A stretch of DNA of 64,000 nucleotides from Colletotrichum lupini (GCF_023278565.1 NC_064678.1:1178001-1242000), one strand, 5' to 3'. Counted from the stretch's first letter, positions 12,613 through 24,397 are shown. The notes: a model not told the origin generated them from the sequence alone. Numbers and translations are program-made.

Positions 12613-13884
12613 CTACCATTTTGGAACGTTTGGAGAAAATTCAGGGTGGAATTTTCTCATATACGTTGTGTCATCGCGTTTCCGCAGCCCACAATCCAGG
12701 TAGAGTTGATGAAGATGCGCCAACTTCTTCCTGTCTAGCTCAACTCCCAAGCCAGGCGCGGTCGGAACGTTCAAACCACCATCAGACCACTTGAGTACCC
12801 CATCAACGACGACATCCTCATCCCGTGGTTTCCATGGCCAATGAGTATCGCAAGCATAGTCCAAATTTGGAGTAGCCGACGCAAGATGAGTCATGGCCGC
12901 AAGTGATATGCCCAGATGGCTATTCGAGTGCATCGAAAGACGCATTCCCCAAGTCGCGCAGATGGCGGCCAGAGTCTGAGACTTGCGCAGGCCACCCCAG
13001 AAGTGATGATCAGAGAGCACCACTTGGACTGCGTTCTGCAGAATTGATGTGGGCAAGTGAGAAAATGCGACTACGGCCATGTTTGTCGCCAACGGCATCG
13101 ACGCTGCTTTCGCAACAGCAGCCATGCCTTCGATTTCTGGGGCCGGGTCTTCCAGGTATTCGACGATCCCTTCGAGTTCCTTCGCAACCCATTTTGAGGT
13201 CTCGACAGTCCAGGCGGCATTGGGGTCGAGTCTAAGAGGCACACCCGGAAAAGCCGCATGCAATGTTTTGATTGCTTCCACCTCTTGTGCGGGTGGGTAG
13301 ACGCCGCCTTTCAACTTGATCGCTTTGAAACCGTACTCGTCAATGATTTTTTTCGCCTGCTTTACCACACCAGCAGGGTCAAGAGCCGCGCCGTATTCGT
13401 CGTCTGGCTGTCCAGGGTGTCCCGACCACTTGTAAAAGAGGTAGGCCGAATACTGGACGTTGTCTCTAACGCAGCCGCCGAGAAGGTCGCTCACAGGTAC
13501 TCCTGCAAGCTTACCCTGGATGTCGAGACACGCAACTTCAAATGGGGAGAAAACCTTGTCCGCAACGGAGGCAGTAGTCACCATGCCTGCCATTCCGTCG
13601 CCGCCTGTGCTGGTGTCGCCTGTCAAGGACTCGACGCATAGCTGGTATATGGAGTTTGTTTCGTACACAGTGAGGCCCTTAATTTTGTCGGCCGCAAGTT
13701 GGAGACGGCCCAGGTGTGTTGAGTCTCCGTACGATTCCCCCAATCCGTAACCGTCATCTGTGATAACTTCGATGATGCTGCGTAGTGCAAATGGCTCATG
13801 TACACCAACGCTATTTAGCAGTGGCATGTCATGAAATGCCACTGGTGTAATGACGATATCCCGAATAGTCCCACGTCGAGACAT
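12613..13884 (-). CDS. Enolase-superfamily dehydratase, glucarate dehydratase-like
   Basis: An intronless 423-residue protein. An upstream in-frame start at 13992 would add 36 residues with no homology to the fold, so 13884 is preferred. The mandelate racemase/MLE barrel shows every acid-sugar dehydratase catalytic element: Lys190 and Lys192 (AIKLKGG), metal ligands Asp220 (LDPNAAW), Glu245 (YLEDPAPE) and Asn268 (ATNMAVV), then Asp292 (SDHHFWGG) and His319 (MHSNSHLG). The Asn metal ligand and the KxK, D and H pattern match the glucarate dehydratase subgroup. That subgroup removes water from D-glucarate or L-idarate to give 5-keto-4-deoxyglucarate. It faces the decayed regulator across about 460 bp. 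The exact acid-sugar substrate cannot be read from the sequence. Confidence 0.9.
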   Translation of the reverse strand: MSRRGTIRDIVITPVAFHDMPLLNSVGVHEPFALRSIIEVITDDGYGLGESYGDSTHLGRLQLAADKIKGLTVYETNSIYQLCVESLTGDTSTGGDGMAGMVTTASVADKVFSPFEVACLDIQGKLAGVPVSDLLGGCVRDNVQYSAYLFYKWSGHPGQPDDEYGAALDPAGVVKQAKKIIDEYGFKAIKLKGGVYPPAQEVEAIKTLHAAFPGVPLRLDPNAAWTVETSKWVAKELEGIVEYLEDPAPEIEGMAAVAKAASMPLATNMAVVAFSHLPTSILQNAVQVVLSDHHFWGGLRKSQTLAAICATWGMRLSMHSNSHLGISLAAMTHLASATPNLDYACDTHWPWKPRDEDVVVDGVLKWSDGGLNVPTAPGLGVELDRKKLAHLHQLYLDCGLRKRDDTTYMRKFHPEFSPNVPKW

Positions 13885-14344
13885 GATGGCTGCATGTGGT
13901 TTTAGGTTCACCTTCCTTTGTCTGTTTTTGGCTGCTTCGTTACTGTAATTGAACGCAAATCGTGAGATTAGGGATGTTTTTAACGTCACCAACTAAATCG
14001 AACTGTAGCGCTTGAAGATTTGGCCATCTAATAGGTGACTACCTACGCGGGGTACGATTTGTAGGATAAGTGTGCCATTCGAAGGACAATAATCCGTATG
14101 CGGGGTGGAACGCCGCCTTTTCCGCGGATGTTGGAGTACGACTAGGATCGGCAGACGTCCGACATCCGAGGGAGCGGGCATCCTTGGGCCCAAAGACGGA
14201 AAAGTGCATCCGAGTTGAATCATCGATAACAACTATTCAGGGTTTGACAGAAGTGATCCCGAACCTCTTGTGTATCTAGTCTATCCGAGGAAGCAATAGA
14301 TGAATCGCCGATCGCATCATTGTCCCGGACTCGACTGGCAACTG
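13885..14344. promoter_or_regulatory. Divergent intergenic region between dehydratase and regulator relic
   Basis: The dehydratase (minus) and the Zn2Cys6 relic (plus) are transcribed away from each other from this stretch of about 460 bp. Head-to-head pairing is common for a pathway gene and its regulator in fungi. I identify no specific operator. Confidence 0.35.
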
Positions 14345-16439
14345 ATGCCGCAGAATCGAACAGGCCGCAAAAGGGTCCGAGGAGATCCTGCGCCTCCATG
14401 AGTAAACAGAGCCTGCGATAAGTGCAAATCGCTAGCCTACAACGGAATGGTGTGTCGAGTCTTGTTGTACAATGGCTAACGTCTAATATGCTGGCTTCAG
14501 TCGCAAGACACGATGCTCTGGGACATGGCCGTGCGTCTTTTGCGCAGAGTCCAATCTAGATTGTCAATTCACCGCAGCCTATAGACGAGGTCAACTTCTT
14601 TCAGTTATTGATAACGATGCCGTGAATCTCGAAAGGCAGAATTTTATAGAGGGTGCGAACTCAACCCTTGCTGAGAAGACCGCGGGCGGAGAATGTTCCA
14701 GTGCCTGTGTTCATCAGAGTTCATTTGTCGCAACAATTCCTAGTAGTTCAACTGTAATCAATCTCAAGAACTGCTATTGAATCGCCAATTACATTCCAAT
14801 CCCCGCCTCTCTTCAAAGATGGGGAGATCACAAATGTCCCTCGCGGTACTATGGATATTGACCACCTCCTGCGCATCCCCGATACGAACTCGTTGAGAAA
14901 CTCGCCAGAACCACCACAAACAAATGAACAAGGCCATTATATAGGCCCTGTATCAGGTGTTTCTTTTCTCTCTCGGATACACAAAAGACTGAAAGTGCAA
15001 TCTTCTGGATATTTGAACTCGTCGGTCTTCAACTTCGGGGATCGTCCATTGCCTGGACAAGGCTCTTCGTTTGCGATTTTGCCGCCAAAGACTGTTGCAG
15101 AATCGATGGTTAATATCTCAGCGCTGCTTTGGGGCGTCCAACGACTTTCCATGATGAAGACATTGATCAGCAATTGCCGCTTTCCGTTGACGATGATCAG
15201 CTGCGCCCAGGCTGTGGGATGGACTCAACAGAAAGTGGTCCTCCGATTACATCAGCCCCAGTTGCGCAATTCAAGTAGGTATTCAAAATCCCATGGTTTT
15301 GCTTGAACTAGGTTTCCGCCAAAGTCAAGGAAGCTACGGTCAATCACTAAGAGTACTAGGCCCTCGAGGATAGTAGCCAGGGTTCTACGAAGCCTTTATG
15401 GCATCAAATCTGTTTCAACTGAGGAGCACCTCACACCTGCTGCAAGGTTCAATGAAGACTTGTCCGAATGGCGAGAGCCAATTTCCTACCTTCTTGACAC
15501 GGTCGGATCTTCAGCCTTGTATGTCAAGCTGGTCCTTAGCCAAAGCGACCTGCTCTAGCTCGCCTTTTCGCACGCCCAGATACTTGTTCACAGACCATTC
15601 CTCATTAATTCCCTTAATAGCCTCTCTGGGCATGTTCAAGAAAATGGCAGTGGGCGATTGAGGCAGGAGGAGATTCGGAAAAATGTTCAGCTTTGCGTGG
15701 ACGCCGCCACAAAGATCACGAAGCACGTCAACTACATCAACGAAGCCGGCGAGCTCTACAGTACGTTGTTTGTAAGTTGCTGTTTTCTGTTTGGGAATGA
15801 AACTTAGTACTTCACATGCTCACACACATGAGATCGTCCCGTATTACGGATTCAGTGCAGTGGTTATACTCTACGTTTTCGCAACCCAGCGACGTACCGA
15901 GACACCAGAGACCTGCATGGATTGCTTCCGTCTTGCTTCTCAATGCCATGCTCAGATTGGAAGTATTGCAACCAATGGATCACTTATGCAGCGCTACGGT
16001 GTTGTCCTCCAAGAATTGCGCCTCGAGGTCCTGCGGAACAACACGTGTCTCGCGCCTATCTCAAATCCCCGAGCTGGAAATTGTTTGACATCAAATGAGA
16101 ACAACGAGATCCTTCCTGTGCCATACCGGAGGTCTCAATTACGTCCCGAGGGTGGTACTAGCGGATCGAGACTTGCTGTTGAACAAGCTGCCGAGGGCGC
16201 GCCTTTCTGCCGATCCTTTCCGTGCTTTTCACGTCGGACTCTTCAACATGATAAACTGGGCACAATTCGATTCATTGATAAGTAACATTTCTAACATAAT
16301 ACTGCTAGACTAAACACGCCTGACATGATGCTTTCCTACCCCATAGGTCACAGGTGGGACTGGAAATTTTGATGCGTTGGTTCACGACGACTCCGCCGAT
16401 CTTTGGGGCCACGGCAGCGACGTAAGGCTCAATCCCTGA
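14345..16439 (+). pseudogene. Decayed Zn2Cys6 fungal transcription factor
   Basis: The frame opens at ATG 14345 with a basic leader (RTGRKRVRG), then meets TGA at 14399-14401, one transition from CGA. Beyond it, ACDKCKS (to 14430) joins RKTRCSGTWPCVFC (from 14501) across an intron with branch CTAAC and end CAG but a GC, not GT, donor. The six cysteines have perfect C-x2-C-x6-C-x5-C-x2-C-x6-C spacing. Later pieces lie in different frames: GHYIGPVSGVSFLSRIHKRL (about 14930), RPTTFHDEDIDQQLPLSVDD (about 15130), LRSLYGIKSVSTEEHL with ARFNEDLSEWRE (about 15385), CVDAATKITKHVNYINEAG (about 15690) and QRYGVVLQELRLEVLR (about 16000). These are the fungal-specific TF middle and C-terminal domains. Frameshifts, stops and a lost stretch before the RPTTFHDED block make it a pseudogene. 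Confidence 0.85.
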
Positions 16440-18276
16440 AGCGTATATTACTCGTCCCCAAGCCGCCAGGTTTTCGAGAGATTCCTTACAACTACGTAGG
16501 CAGTATCAATCGAGAGAACGGTGGTGTCCGGGGAAGGGAGATACCTGGTGCTTGGTGGCGGGAGTACCGTGCTCAGATCATCTGTGTTGAGGGAAAGCGT
16601 CGCAAAAGTCGTGTCGACATGAGGCCACCGTCAAGCCCCGTTGACTAGAATGTAAGAGGCCTGCATTCTCCGCTTTTTGACTAACTGAGGCCGGGTGCCT
16701 GGCATCTGTTCATGCGGGGTGATGGTCCCACGGAGACCGGCCGGAGTCGATTGTCACGGGTAAAGACTTCCTGGGAATGCCATTTTGTATCTACACCTTT
16801 TCGTCAAGTCGCAATTGAACAGGAACATGCTTGTCATGTTCAGAGAATGACAAAGCACATTACTTCGGGCCCCGGCTTTCCCGAATGCAAGAACATCTAC
16901 CTCCAATATGTGCCAAGAGGGCTACTGGAGGCAGATAGTTCGACGCGCTAGGAATCCTTCCAACTCATCACGTCTGAACAGGGGAATATGAAGTCCAAGA
17001 CCCCCACAAGTTGAAGTTGGCAAGCTCATCATTCTCAAGTCGGAAGTGACTACTTTCATATACTAACCTACAAAAGTAAGTACGTAACGTAGGTACTAAG
17101 TCGGTGCGAGGAATCAAGGTTTTGAGTCCTGGCTTACATCTACTCGCGATTCGTCACGCTGTTCGAGCCTTTTCCGCCTTAGCCAATTATTTGAGCACTG
17201 ATCGAATATGCATTATATATGTTGCAAGTGCTGCACGGCAGCTTTTGACTGATCTCAAAATTTGAACGTATACGTGATACCCAGCATTCATGGTGTTCAC
17301 AGCTGCCTGGACCAGTTCATTGACCGGCGCCGTGTTCTGTGGAACCCCGAATTTCGCTTCTCAGGAGGAGAGGGTTTTCCACATGGCCTCGAGTCGCATG
17401 CCTCAACTATGCAGACCTGCACCCAGTGTGGATACGCCTCATCGACACTATGACCTCTCTCCCATGTTGGATCTGACTCTCCCAGCTGGATGGCTCGCCA
17501 TAGCGCGACGGACAGTTTCGTCCCAATGAACTGGGTCACCGCTCATAAGAGCCATCAGACAGTCAACGGGATTTCCTAAGTCACTCGCAGGGGTTGTTAC
17601 GCGGCACGCCAAGGTACGCCATGGCGCTATCGACCAGCTTCATCGTTCAGTTGTTCAAGAAGCCGGGGCACTCGGAGCCGATTAGCCAGCCACTCCCATA
17701 CTGTGTACTGGATCGCCAGGCGGGAGCTAAACGGCTTTCGCCATGCCTGCCATACCCCCTCCAATCATGAAGCGCCTCGGGAATCCGGTTTAATTTCCTA
17801 GCGAGAACGCTACCCCCAAACTGCCGGACTGAACCCGGATTTCGCAGCGGACCGGCGCCTCTCATGTGATCGACCTGGGGAATCGCGCGGTCTGGGGTAA
17901 GCCAACTTCGGGGAAGAAAGGAAATGCGGGGATAGCTCAGGTGTTCTTCCGTGCTAAAGTGAACCCACGGATGTGGATACGCGACGGGCGTGATGCCAGA
18001 GTCAGTCTGACAGGCCACTTGCGCCGGCTTGGCTGCTGCGCTGCTGGTCTTGGGTGACGGAGTGGTTTGGTTGCAGCCGAGGAATTGAGAAGTTTGGAAC
18101 CGAACCATTGAGCTGCGCAAGCATAGACGTATATAAGCGCGATATCGCGTCTGCATCGATCGCGGGGAAGTGACTGGATTCCCCATGTCCCCCAGACTCT
18201 AGAGATCTAATATTCGAATCGGACTGGCCCTCAAGTACCCAGACACCGACATCCTTGCCGAGAATTGACTGCCAGA
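16440..18276. other. Intergenic region, no gene recognised
   Basis: It holds the promoter of the following MFS gene. Frames such as 16712-16951, 17262-17529 and a 179-codon minus frame at 17647-18186 overlap or show no motif or coherent composition. I call none of them. Confidence 0.4.
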
Positions 18277-20513
18277 ATGGCTGAGCCAACGAAACGGACC
18301 TATTCCGGCGACGACGAGAAGCGGGACCTCGCCAGCAGCGATGTCATGGAAGACGCGCCTCCCACTGTAGTGGCAGCCGTTGCTGCACACGAGATCGCGC
18401 ACGAGGTGGAAGATGGCAAATACTCCCCTTGGACGAAATCCATGTTCAACCTCTATGGGGTGCTGTTTGTGGCGTACTGCTGCGGTGCCCTCAACGGATA
18501 TGTAAGCTTGCCTTGACTTTGCGGAATAATATTGACCTGCATCATTGACAGAATGCAATAGGATGGATCACTCATGGGATCGCTCAACGGAATGACATCC
18601 TACCAACGAACTTTTGATATGTGAGTACTCCGTGGTAGCAATGCTTGGTGGAGAGAAGTAGGCTGATACAGGAGCAGGAAAACCTCGGGCTCTTCGACCG
18701 GCATCGTGTTCATGATGTACAATGTCGGATCGGTCTGTGCCATCCTCTTCACGGGACCCGTCAATGACCTTCTTGGCCGACGCTGGGGCATGTTTACCGG
18801 CGCTTTGCTCATCATTGTAAGTCAATGAGATATGGGCATCCCCACCCTTTACCTAAGGCGGACTTTGCTGACAGGTATCCTAGATCGGCACTTGCATCCA
18901 GTAAGGCGAACCAACTATTCGAGCTTTGAATCGGAGCACTGAATTTCAATCTAGGGCTACTGCAAACCACATCCCTCAGTTCTTAGGTGGACGTTTCGTT
19001 TTGGGCTTTGGCGTGTCATTTTGTTGTGTCTCTGCTCCAACCTACGTGAGCGAGCTTGCTCACCCTAAGGTAAGTCGAATATTGAGAATTGCCGATGAAG
19101 TTACACTGACGATTTGTGAAACAGTGGAGAGGTACCCTGACTGGATTGTATAACTGCATGTGGTGAGAACCTTGAAGACTTTAGTGAATCAACATCTTCC
19201 ATTGAGCTAACAACATGATAGGCCTGTTGGAGCTTTCATTGCAGGCTGGGTAAGCAATTACAATGTCGGAAGAGCTTGATTCCTTTCGACAGTATACTGA
19301 TTTCGGTCAAACAGGTTGCCTACGGCGCTTCTTTCATCCCCGGAGACGGCGGCTGGCGTCTTCCCGTCTGGTGTCAACTGGTCACATCCGGAATCGTTGT
19401 CGCTTTTGTGTTCTTCTTGCCAGAAAGTGTAAGCAGCCAACTTCATCTCAAGGTCAACGCTTCAACTAACCTTAAACTCAATAGCCCAGATGGCTTGTAG
19501 CCAACGACCGACATGAAGAGGCAGCAAAGATTCTGACTCAGCTCCACGGTGAAAAAGATCCCAACCATCCGATTGTGCAATTGCAGATGAAGGAAATGAT
19601 GGCCCAAATCTCGAACGAGGCTAGTGATAAGAAGTGGTGGGATTACCACGAGTTGTGGAACACCCACTCCGCTCGGAGAAGACTGATTTGCGTCTTGGGT
19701 ATGGCCATCATGGGACAGGTAAGACCTTCTAAGCCGCTGTAACACCGACATTGCGATTGGATCTGATGTTTATCTTCACCAGGCTTCCGTAAATTCTCTG
19801 TCCAGCTACTATCTCGTGACAATGATGAACACAGCCGGAATCACCGACGAAAAGAAGGTCCTAGCCCTCAACGCAGTTAACAGCATTCTCGGCCTTCTTG
19901 GTAGTGTTATCGGCGCCCGCCTAACCGACCGCGTAGGCCGACGACCTTTGCTCATCTACAGCATTCTTTTTTGCTCCGTCACTTTCGCCGTTATCACCGG
20001 TACATCCAAGATGGCCGTCGATGACCCGAGCAACACCAACGCTGCCAATACCACCATCGCCTTCGTCTTCCTGTTTGGTGTCGTATTTTCTCTGGGCTGG
20101 ACAGCTCAGCAGAGCATGTACATTGCCGAGACTCTCAGCACCTCCACCCGTGCCAAAGGAACTGCGGTCGGCAATTTCGCCTCCTCGGCTATCTCGCTGG
20201 TGCTTGCTTACAGTTCTGGCCCTGCATTTGAGAAGATTGGCTACTACTTTTACCTTGTCTTCGTCTTTTGGTGCGTTACTCATCAGTCAAAGACATTAGA
20301 GTTCCATTTGTCAATTCTGACATTTATTTTAGGGATATCTTGGAGGCAATCTTCATCTACTTCTTCTTCCCGGAGACTAACCACAGAACGCTGGAAGAGC
20401 TTGAGGAGGTGTTTTCCGCGCCTAACCCCGTCAAGAAGAGTTTGGAGCCTCGTTCCGCATCAACCGTGTTGGAGACTATGAAGGTTCCTAATGAGAAGTT
20501 TGTAGAGGCCTAA
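18277..20513 (+). CDS. MFS sugar transporter, lactose permease-like
   Basis: Eleven exons (18277-18501, 18562-18620, 18672-18816, 18884-18900, 18955-19069, 19125-19162, 19222-19249, 19315-19428, 19485-19718, 19783-20270, 20333-20513) encode 547 residues. Sugar-porter marks in order are NDLLGRRWG (loop 2-3), [39 protein letters not shown] at the start of the central loop, DRVGRRPLL (loop 8-9) and [16 protein letters not shown] at the end. Twelve membrane spans are expected, with a long charged N-terminus. The exon 3 acceptor has an equally framed alternative six bases downstream. Exon 4 is only 17 nt and exons 6 and 7 only 38 and 28 nt, an unusually fragmented structure. It is probably an uptake system for a sugar or sugar acid used by the neighbouring enzymes. 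Confidence 0.9.
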
Positions 20514-21071
20514 ATTAACGAATGTATGATGACGAAACTGGTGGTTCCTCGGGAACTCAGAGGCAAAAAGAAGTGTAGTTCGAGTCCCAATACAGCTCTT
20601 GCAGTAAATTTATGAGTTCTTGACTTGAACAACTCTCTTCTGCGCATAATTAAATAGTTATCCCAAGTATCCTTGCTCAAAAAGAGGCAGATTGGTTTTT
20701 AATAAGTTACCCTCGGTGTTTGTCACTGGGCGTCGGTTTGGGATGTGGGTTGGCGGATATGCATCGGCTTTCTCACCGATATCGTCATCCTGCTGGGAAT
20801 AACGTGCGGGGGTTAACATCGCACCGGAATACTTCTGTTTATCTGAATATTTCATGCTGTTGATCCGCATGAGCACATAATGGGCGCTTGCAAATTACCA
20901 GTCATCAATGACTGTCTCGGAGCTTCTCTCATCGATATAGGTCGGCATTTTAAAACTTTGGTCTCACCAAGGATTCATCACCAACCAATTATTATTTCGG
21001 CAAACAACGTCCTGAGATATCTCTTCCACGGCTGTTCACGGATTTTGAATTCCCAGGAGCATCCTCAGACA
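20514..21071. other. Spacer between MFS gene and dehydrogenase gene
   Basis: It contains the 3' flank of the transporter and the promoter of the dehydrogenase. Open codons run back to 20880 in frame with the dehydrogenase, but they do not resemble the family. Confidence 0.5.
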
Positions 21072-22136
21072 ATGGCTGAAATTAGGCCCATCGTCCTCCG
21101 CCTTGGCGAGGATGTCAAATACAACCACGATTACTACAAGAATGTATTCACAGACCGATTCACCGTTGTCCCCAACGAGGAACCGGACCGAGCATCTTTC
21201 ATCAAAGCTCTCAAAGAGAAGAAATTTGGCGACTTTTCCGCAATATTCCGCCCTCATTTCCAGACCGGCGGCGAGATGGGCCAGTGGGATGACGAACTCA
21301 TCGACCTCCTACCCTCATCAGTCCGCATCTTTGCCTCCGCAGGAGCAGGTTTTAACTGGGCTGATGTCGATGCCCTCGGTCGACGCAAGATCTGGTACGC
21401 TAATGGCGCAGGTGCCAGCGACGAAGCCGTCTCGGACACGGGACTTTTCATGATCCTTTCAGTCTTTCGCAACCTTTGGAGGGCACAGAGGGCGGCAAGA
21501 ACGTGCGATCCTGAGCAATTTCTTGCCATGCATCGTCTGGTGGGAGGTATATCGTGGAGTCCACGCGATCATGTACTTGGGATCGTGGGACTTGGGAACA
21601 TCAGCAAAAAGCTCGCATACAAAGCCAGGACTGCGCTGGGTATGAAGATCCACTACTACGATGTGGTGCGATCACCCTTGGAGGTCGAGGAAGCGTTGCA
21701 AGCGACCTTCCACCCGACTCTACACGAACTCCTGGCTGTGTCAGACTGCGTGACGCTTCATACTCCGCTCAATGCTCATACGCATGACTTGATCAATAAG
21801 GCAGCTTTCACAGCCATGAAGGATGGAGCTCGACTCATCAACACGGCACGAGGCGAAGTGGTCAACGAAGAAGCCTTGATTGAGGCTTTACAAAGCGGGA
21901 AGTTATCAGCTGCTGGCTTGGATGTGCATTATCACGAACCACAAGTTTCAAAGACACTCGCGGATATGGAGAACGTAACTCTGACGTGTCATAACGGCGG
22001 AGCGGCTATCACCACACGAGTCAACTTTGAGCTGAATGCGATGAAAAACATCGTTGAAGTGGTCGGGAGCGATGGCACTACAGTTGGCAAGCCGTTGACG
22101 CCGGTAAATCAGAAGGCGTTCGAGTCATCTCCGTAG
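21072..22136 (+). CDS. D-isomer 2-hydroxyacid dehydrogenase, D-mandelate dehydrogenase-like
   Basis: An intronless 354-residue protein. The start at 21072 (MAEIRPIVLRLGED) matches the family's N-terminus; a start at 20880 would add 64 unrelated residues. The NAD-binding Rossmann motif GIVGLGNIS is at about residue 170. The catalytic trio is Arg260 (NTARGEVVNEEAL), Glu289 (DVHYHEPQV) and His307 (CHNGGAAIT). The DVHxxEPxV and CHxGGA variants resemble fungal D-mandelate or D-2-hydroxyacid dehydrogenases rather than phosphoglycerate dehydrogenase. The enzyme would interconvert a 2-oxo acid and a D-2-hydroxy acid with NAD(P). Beside an enolase-superfamily enzyme and two transporters, a catabolic role on a hydroxy acid is likely (inference). 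Confidence 0.88.
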   Translation: MAEIRPIVLRLGEDVKYNHDYYKNVFTDRFTVVPNEEPDRASFIKALKEKKFGDFSAIFRPHFQTGGEMGQWDDELIDLLPSSVRIFASAGAGFNWADVDALGRRKIWYANGAGASDEAVSDTGLFMILSVFRNLWRAQRAARTCDPEQFLAMHRLVGGISWSPRDHVLGIVGLGNISKKLAYKARTALGMKIHYYDVVRSPLEVEEALQATFHPTLHELLAVSDCVTLHTPLNAHTHDLINKAAFTAMKDGARLINTARGEVVNEEALIEALQSGKLSAAGLDVHYHEPQVSKTLADMENVTLTCHNGGAAITTRVNFELNAMKNIVEVVGSDGTTVGKPLTPVNQKAFESSP

Positions 22137-22572
22137 ATCACGATTATCTCTTGAGCTCTTCCCGAAGATATTTCTCTTCACCTATCTTTTCCAATCTTGT
22201 CCAATGTTTGCATTCAAATCGACTCTAGCTGGTGTTGCCATGATCGCCGATCAGTATTCCATCCAAGCAAACCACTCCTCCGGCATTCTTCCCGATGTTC
22301 GGAAAAGTCGGGGCAGACGTCGTATCCCGGTGTTGAAAGACAACCCTGGAGCTATCCGTCCCCTCCCCCGCAAGCCAAGAATCCGGGGCCCCAGATCAGA
22401 GGCAGCGTCACAGGGGCATCGCGCCGGCTTTCTCCCCGGAGCTTCAATCCCTACAGCGTTCCCGGCTTTCGCTTTGTTTAAATAGTACGGCTGAATACTT
22501 TGAGCATAACGTTGCCACTTTGGAAGAAACCCACGGCTACCAACTGTTCCGTCAGGGCTTGGAGCTTTTACG
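22137..22572. other. Spacer, promoter of the DAL5-type transporter
   Basis: Two overlapping frames of about 93 codons are mutually exclusive and motif-free, so they are not called. The stretch separates two genes on the same strand. Confidence 0.4.
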
Positions 22573-24397
22573 ATGTCTGAAGCAATCCAAGCACAGAAGC
22601 AAGATGCCGAGCATACAGAGAAACGGCAGACTCTACTGCCAGAAGAGTTGCCTCTGCCTCAGGAGCTAGAGCACATGGGAGCCGGTGAGCTAAGGCTCCT
22701 TGAAAGAGGTCTAACACGGCGTCTTGATCTCACCTTGATGCCATCGGTGTTTATTCTGTTCCTCCTGAACATTCTGTACGTTTAGAAACACTGGCCAAGT
22801 ACTTCACTCATGCTTTCCCTGCTAACGACCCTCAAGCGATAGGAACAACATAGCAAGTGCGAAGATCACAGGTCTCACAGAGACACTTAACATAACAAAT
22901 GCCGAACACAACACTTGCCTTCTGATGTTCTATGTCGGTTGTAAGTCGCGATCATGTCGACCTCACAAACCCATCTTGAACCTTCACGCTGACCTAGTCA
23001 CAAGACTGCATCACACAGGTTCCTTCAAATCTCATCATCGGAAAAGTGAGGCCTTCTTACTACATCTGCCTCATCACCTCTTTATGGGGAATTATATCCA
23101 TGTGCCAGGGCTTCACAACCAACTTCGCTCAGCTGGCAGCAGTTCGTTTCATCCTTGGCCTAGTGGAGGCCCCCTTCCTACCCGCCGTCTTTGTTTTGAT
23201 GTCATGCTGGTACAATAGAAAGGAGTTGCCTCCGAGAATCGCGATTCTATATGGAGGAAATATGCTCGCCACGGCATTCTCAGGACTGATCGCCGCGGGA
23301 ATTACCTCTGGGATGGAAGGCAAGGCAGGCAGACCCTCATGGGTAAGTTTAGAAAGCCAGAACCTGCATCGTCAATGAAAGCCTGACTGATAACTCATAG
23401 GAATGGCTCTTTATCATTGAAGGCGCCATGACTGTAGTCATTGCCCTTCTCCTCCTGCCGTTGCTCACAGATTATCCACTACAAAACAAGCATCTCTTCA
23501 TATCACGAGAGCATCAGCTCTACGCTGTAAGTCCTACATGATCCTAATATGGACACTTTTACCCACTTCCCATTACTAAACCTTGGACAGGAGTGGAGAA
23601 TCCGCAAGGAAAATGCAGGAATTGTCGACGAAGACCCAGAGTCGATCTTCTGGGGGCTCAAACAAGCCTTGATCGATCCCAAACTCTACCTTTTCATTGT
23701 GCAGCAAATGGCGTTGATCACGGCGCAAAGTTTCAATAACTTCTTCCCCTCAATTGTGGGAACTCTTGGCTACGGCCAAACAACAACGCTTCTCTTGACC
23801 TCGCCGCCATACTTCTTCGCATTCATCGTTTCACTGTGTGTATCTTTCCACGCGTCACATAAGGACGAACGTGGCTATCACATCGCTGTCCCAATGGTCT
23901 TTGCTCTGCTTGGAAACCTCTTGGTAAGTATAGCAAAACCAGCTTTAACCCTTATCTCATAAACTCACATCGATTAGGCCATGTTTGTGCCATCTCTCGG
24001 TGGAAGATACTTTTCCATGTTTCTCATGACCTCCGGCTCCTACGCGCCCTACAACCTATGCGTTAGCTGGCTCAGCTCTTCTCTTCCACGGCCTAGAGCT
24101 AAACGTGCTGCTGCTTTAGCCATTGTCAACTTTATGGCTGCTGGGGTGGCGCACTTTTACACAAGTTACATGTTCCCTGACAGCCAGAAGCCGCGGTACT
24201 ACGCCGGTGGGGCGGTCATGTCTGGAGCGTGTTTGGTGTGTGCAGGTGTAGCGTTGTCGATCAAGTATTACCTCAAGAAACAGAATGAGAATTTTGAGGA
24301 AGAGGAGCGCTTGGGTGTCACAAGCCATACCCATATCAAAGGGTCAAAAGCTGGGCATGGTGGTGAAGGGGTTGTCTCGTTCAGATACGTGCATTAG
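22573..24397 (+). CDS. MFS transporter, anion:cation symporter (DAL5/allantoate permease) family
   Basis: Six exons (22573-22775, 22837-22940, 23005-23342, 23401-23526, 23591-23923, 23978-24397) give 507 residues in continuous frame. Exon junctions restore the family's LDRNNIASAK after TM1 and GYCITQVPSNLIIGKVRPS (loop 2-3). Also present are RFILGLVEAPFLPAVFVLMSCWY, EWLFIIEGAMTV and the second half with QSFNNFFPSIVGTLGY. Members carry organic anions such as allantoate, nicotinate, pantothenate or small carboxylates across the plasma membrane. A carboxylate substrate would suit the hydroxyacid dehydrogenase upstream and the dehydratase (inference). The C-terminus is acidic then basic, as in cytosolic tails of this family. 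Confidence 0.9.

Noticed and set aside
16712..17529. Several frames of 60-80 codons
   Set aside because: They overlap one another in different phases and show no protein-like motifs.
17647..18186. 179-codon minus-strand frame upstream of the MFS gene
   Set aside because: It overlaps the promoter and start of a convincing gene, has erratic composition and shows no domain or signal peptide.
20570..20600. T-arm-like TTCGAGTCCC resembling a tRNA
   Set aside because: No matching acceptor stem, D-arm or anticodon arm can be placed around it.
20880..21071. In-frame N-terminal extension of the dehydrogenase
   Set aside because: The 64 added residues resemble nothing in the family; the family start fits 21072.
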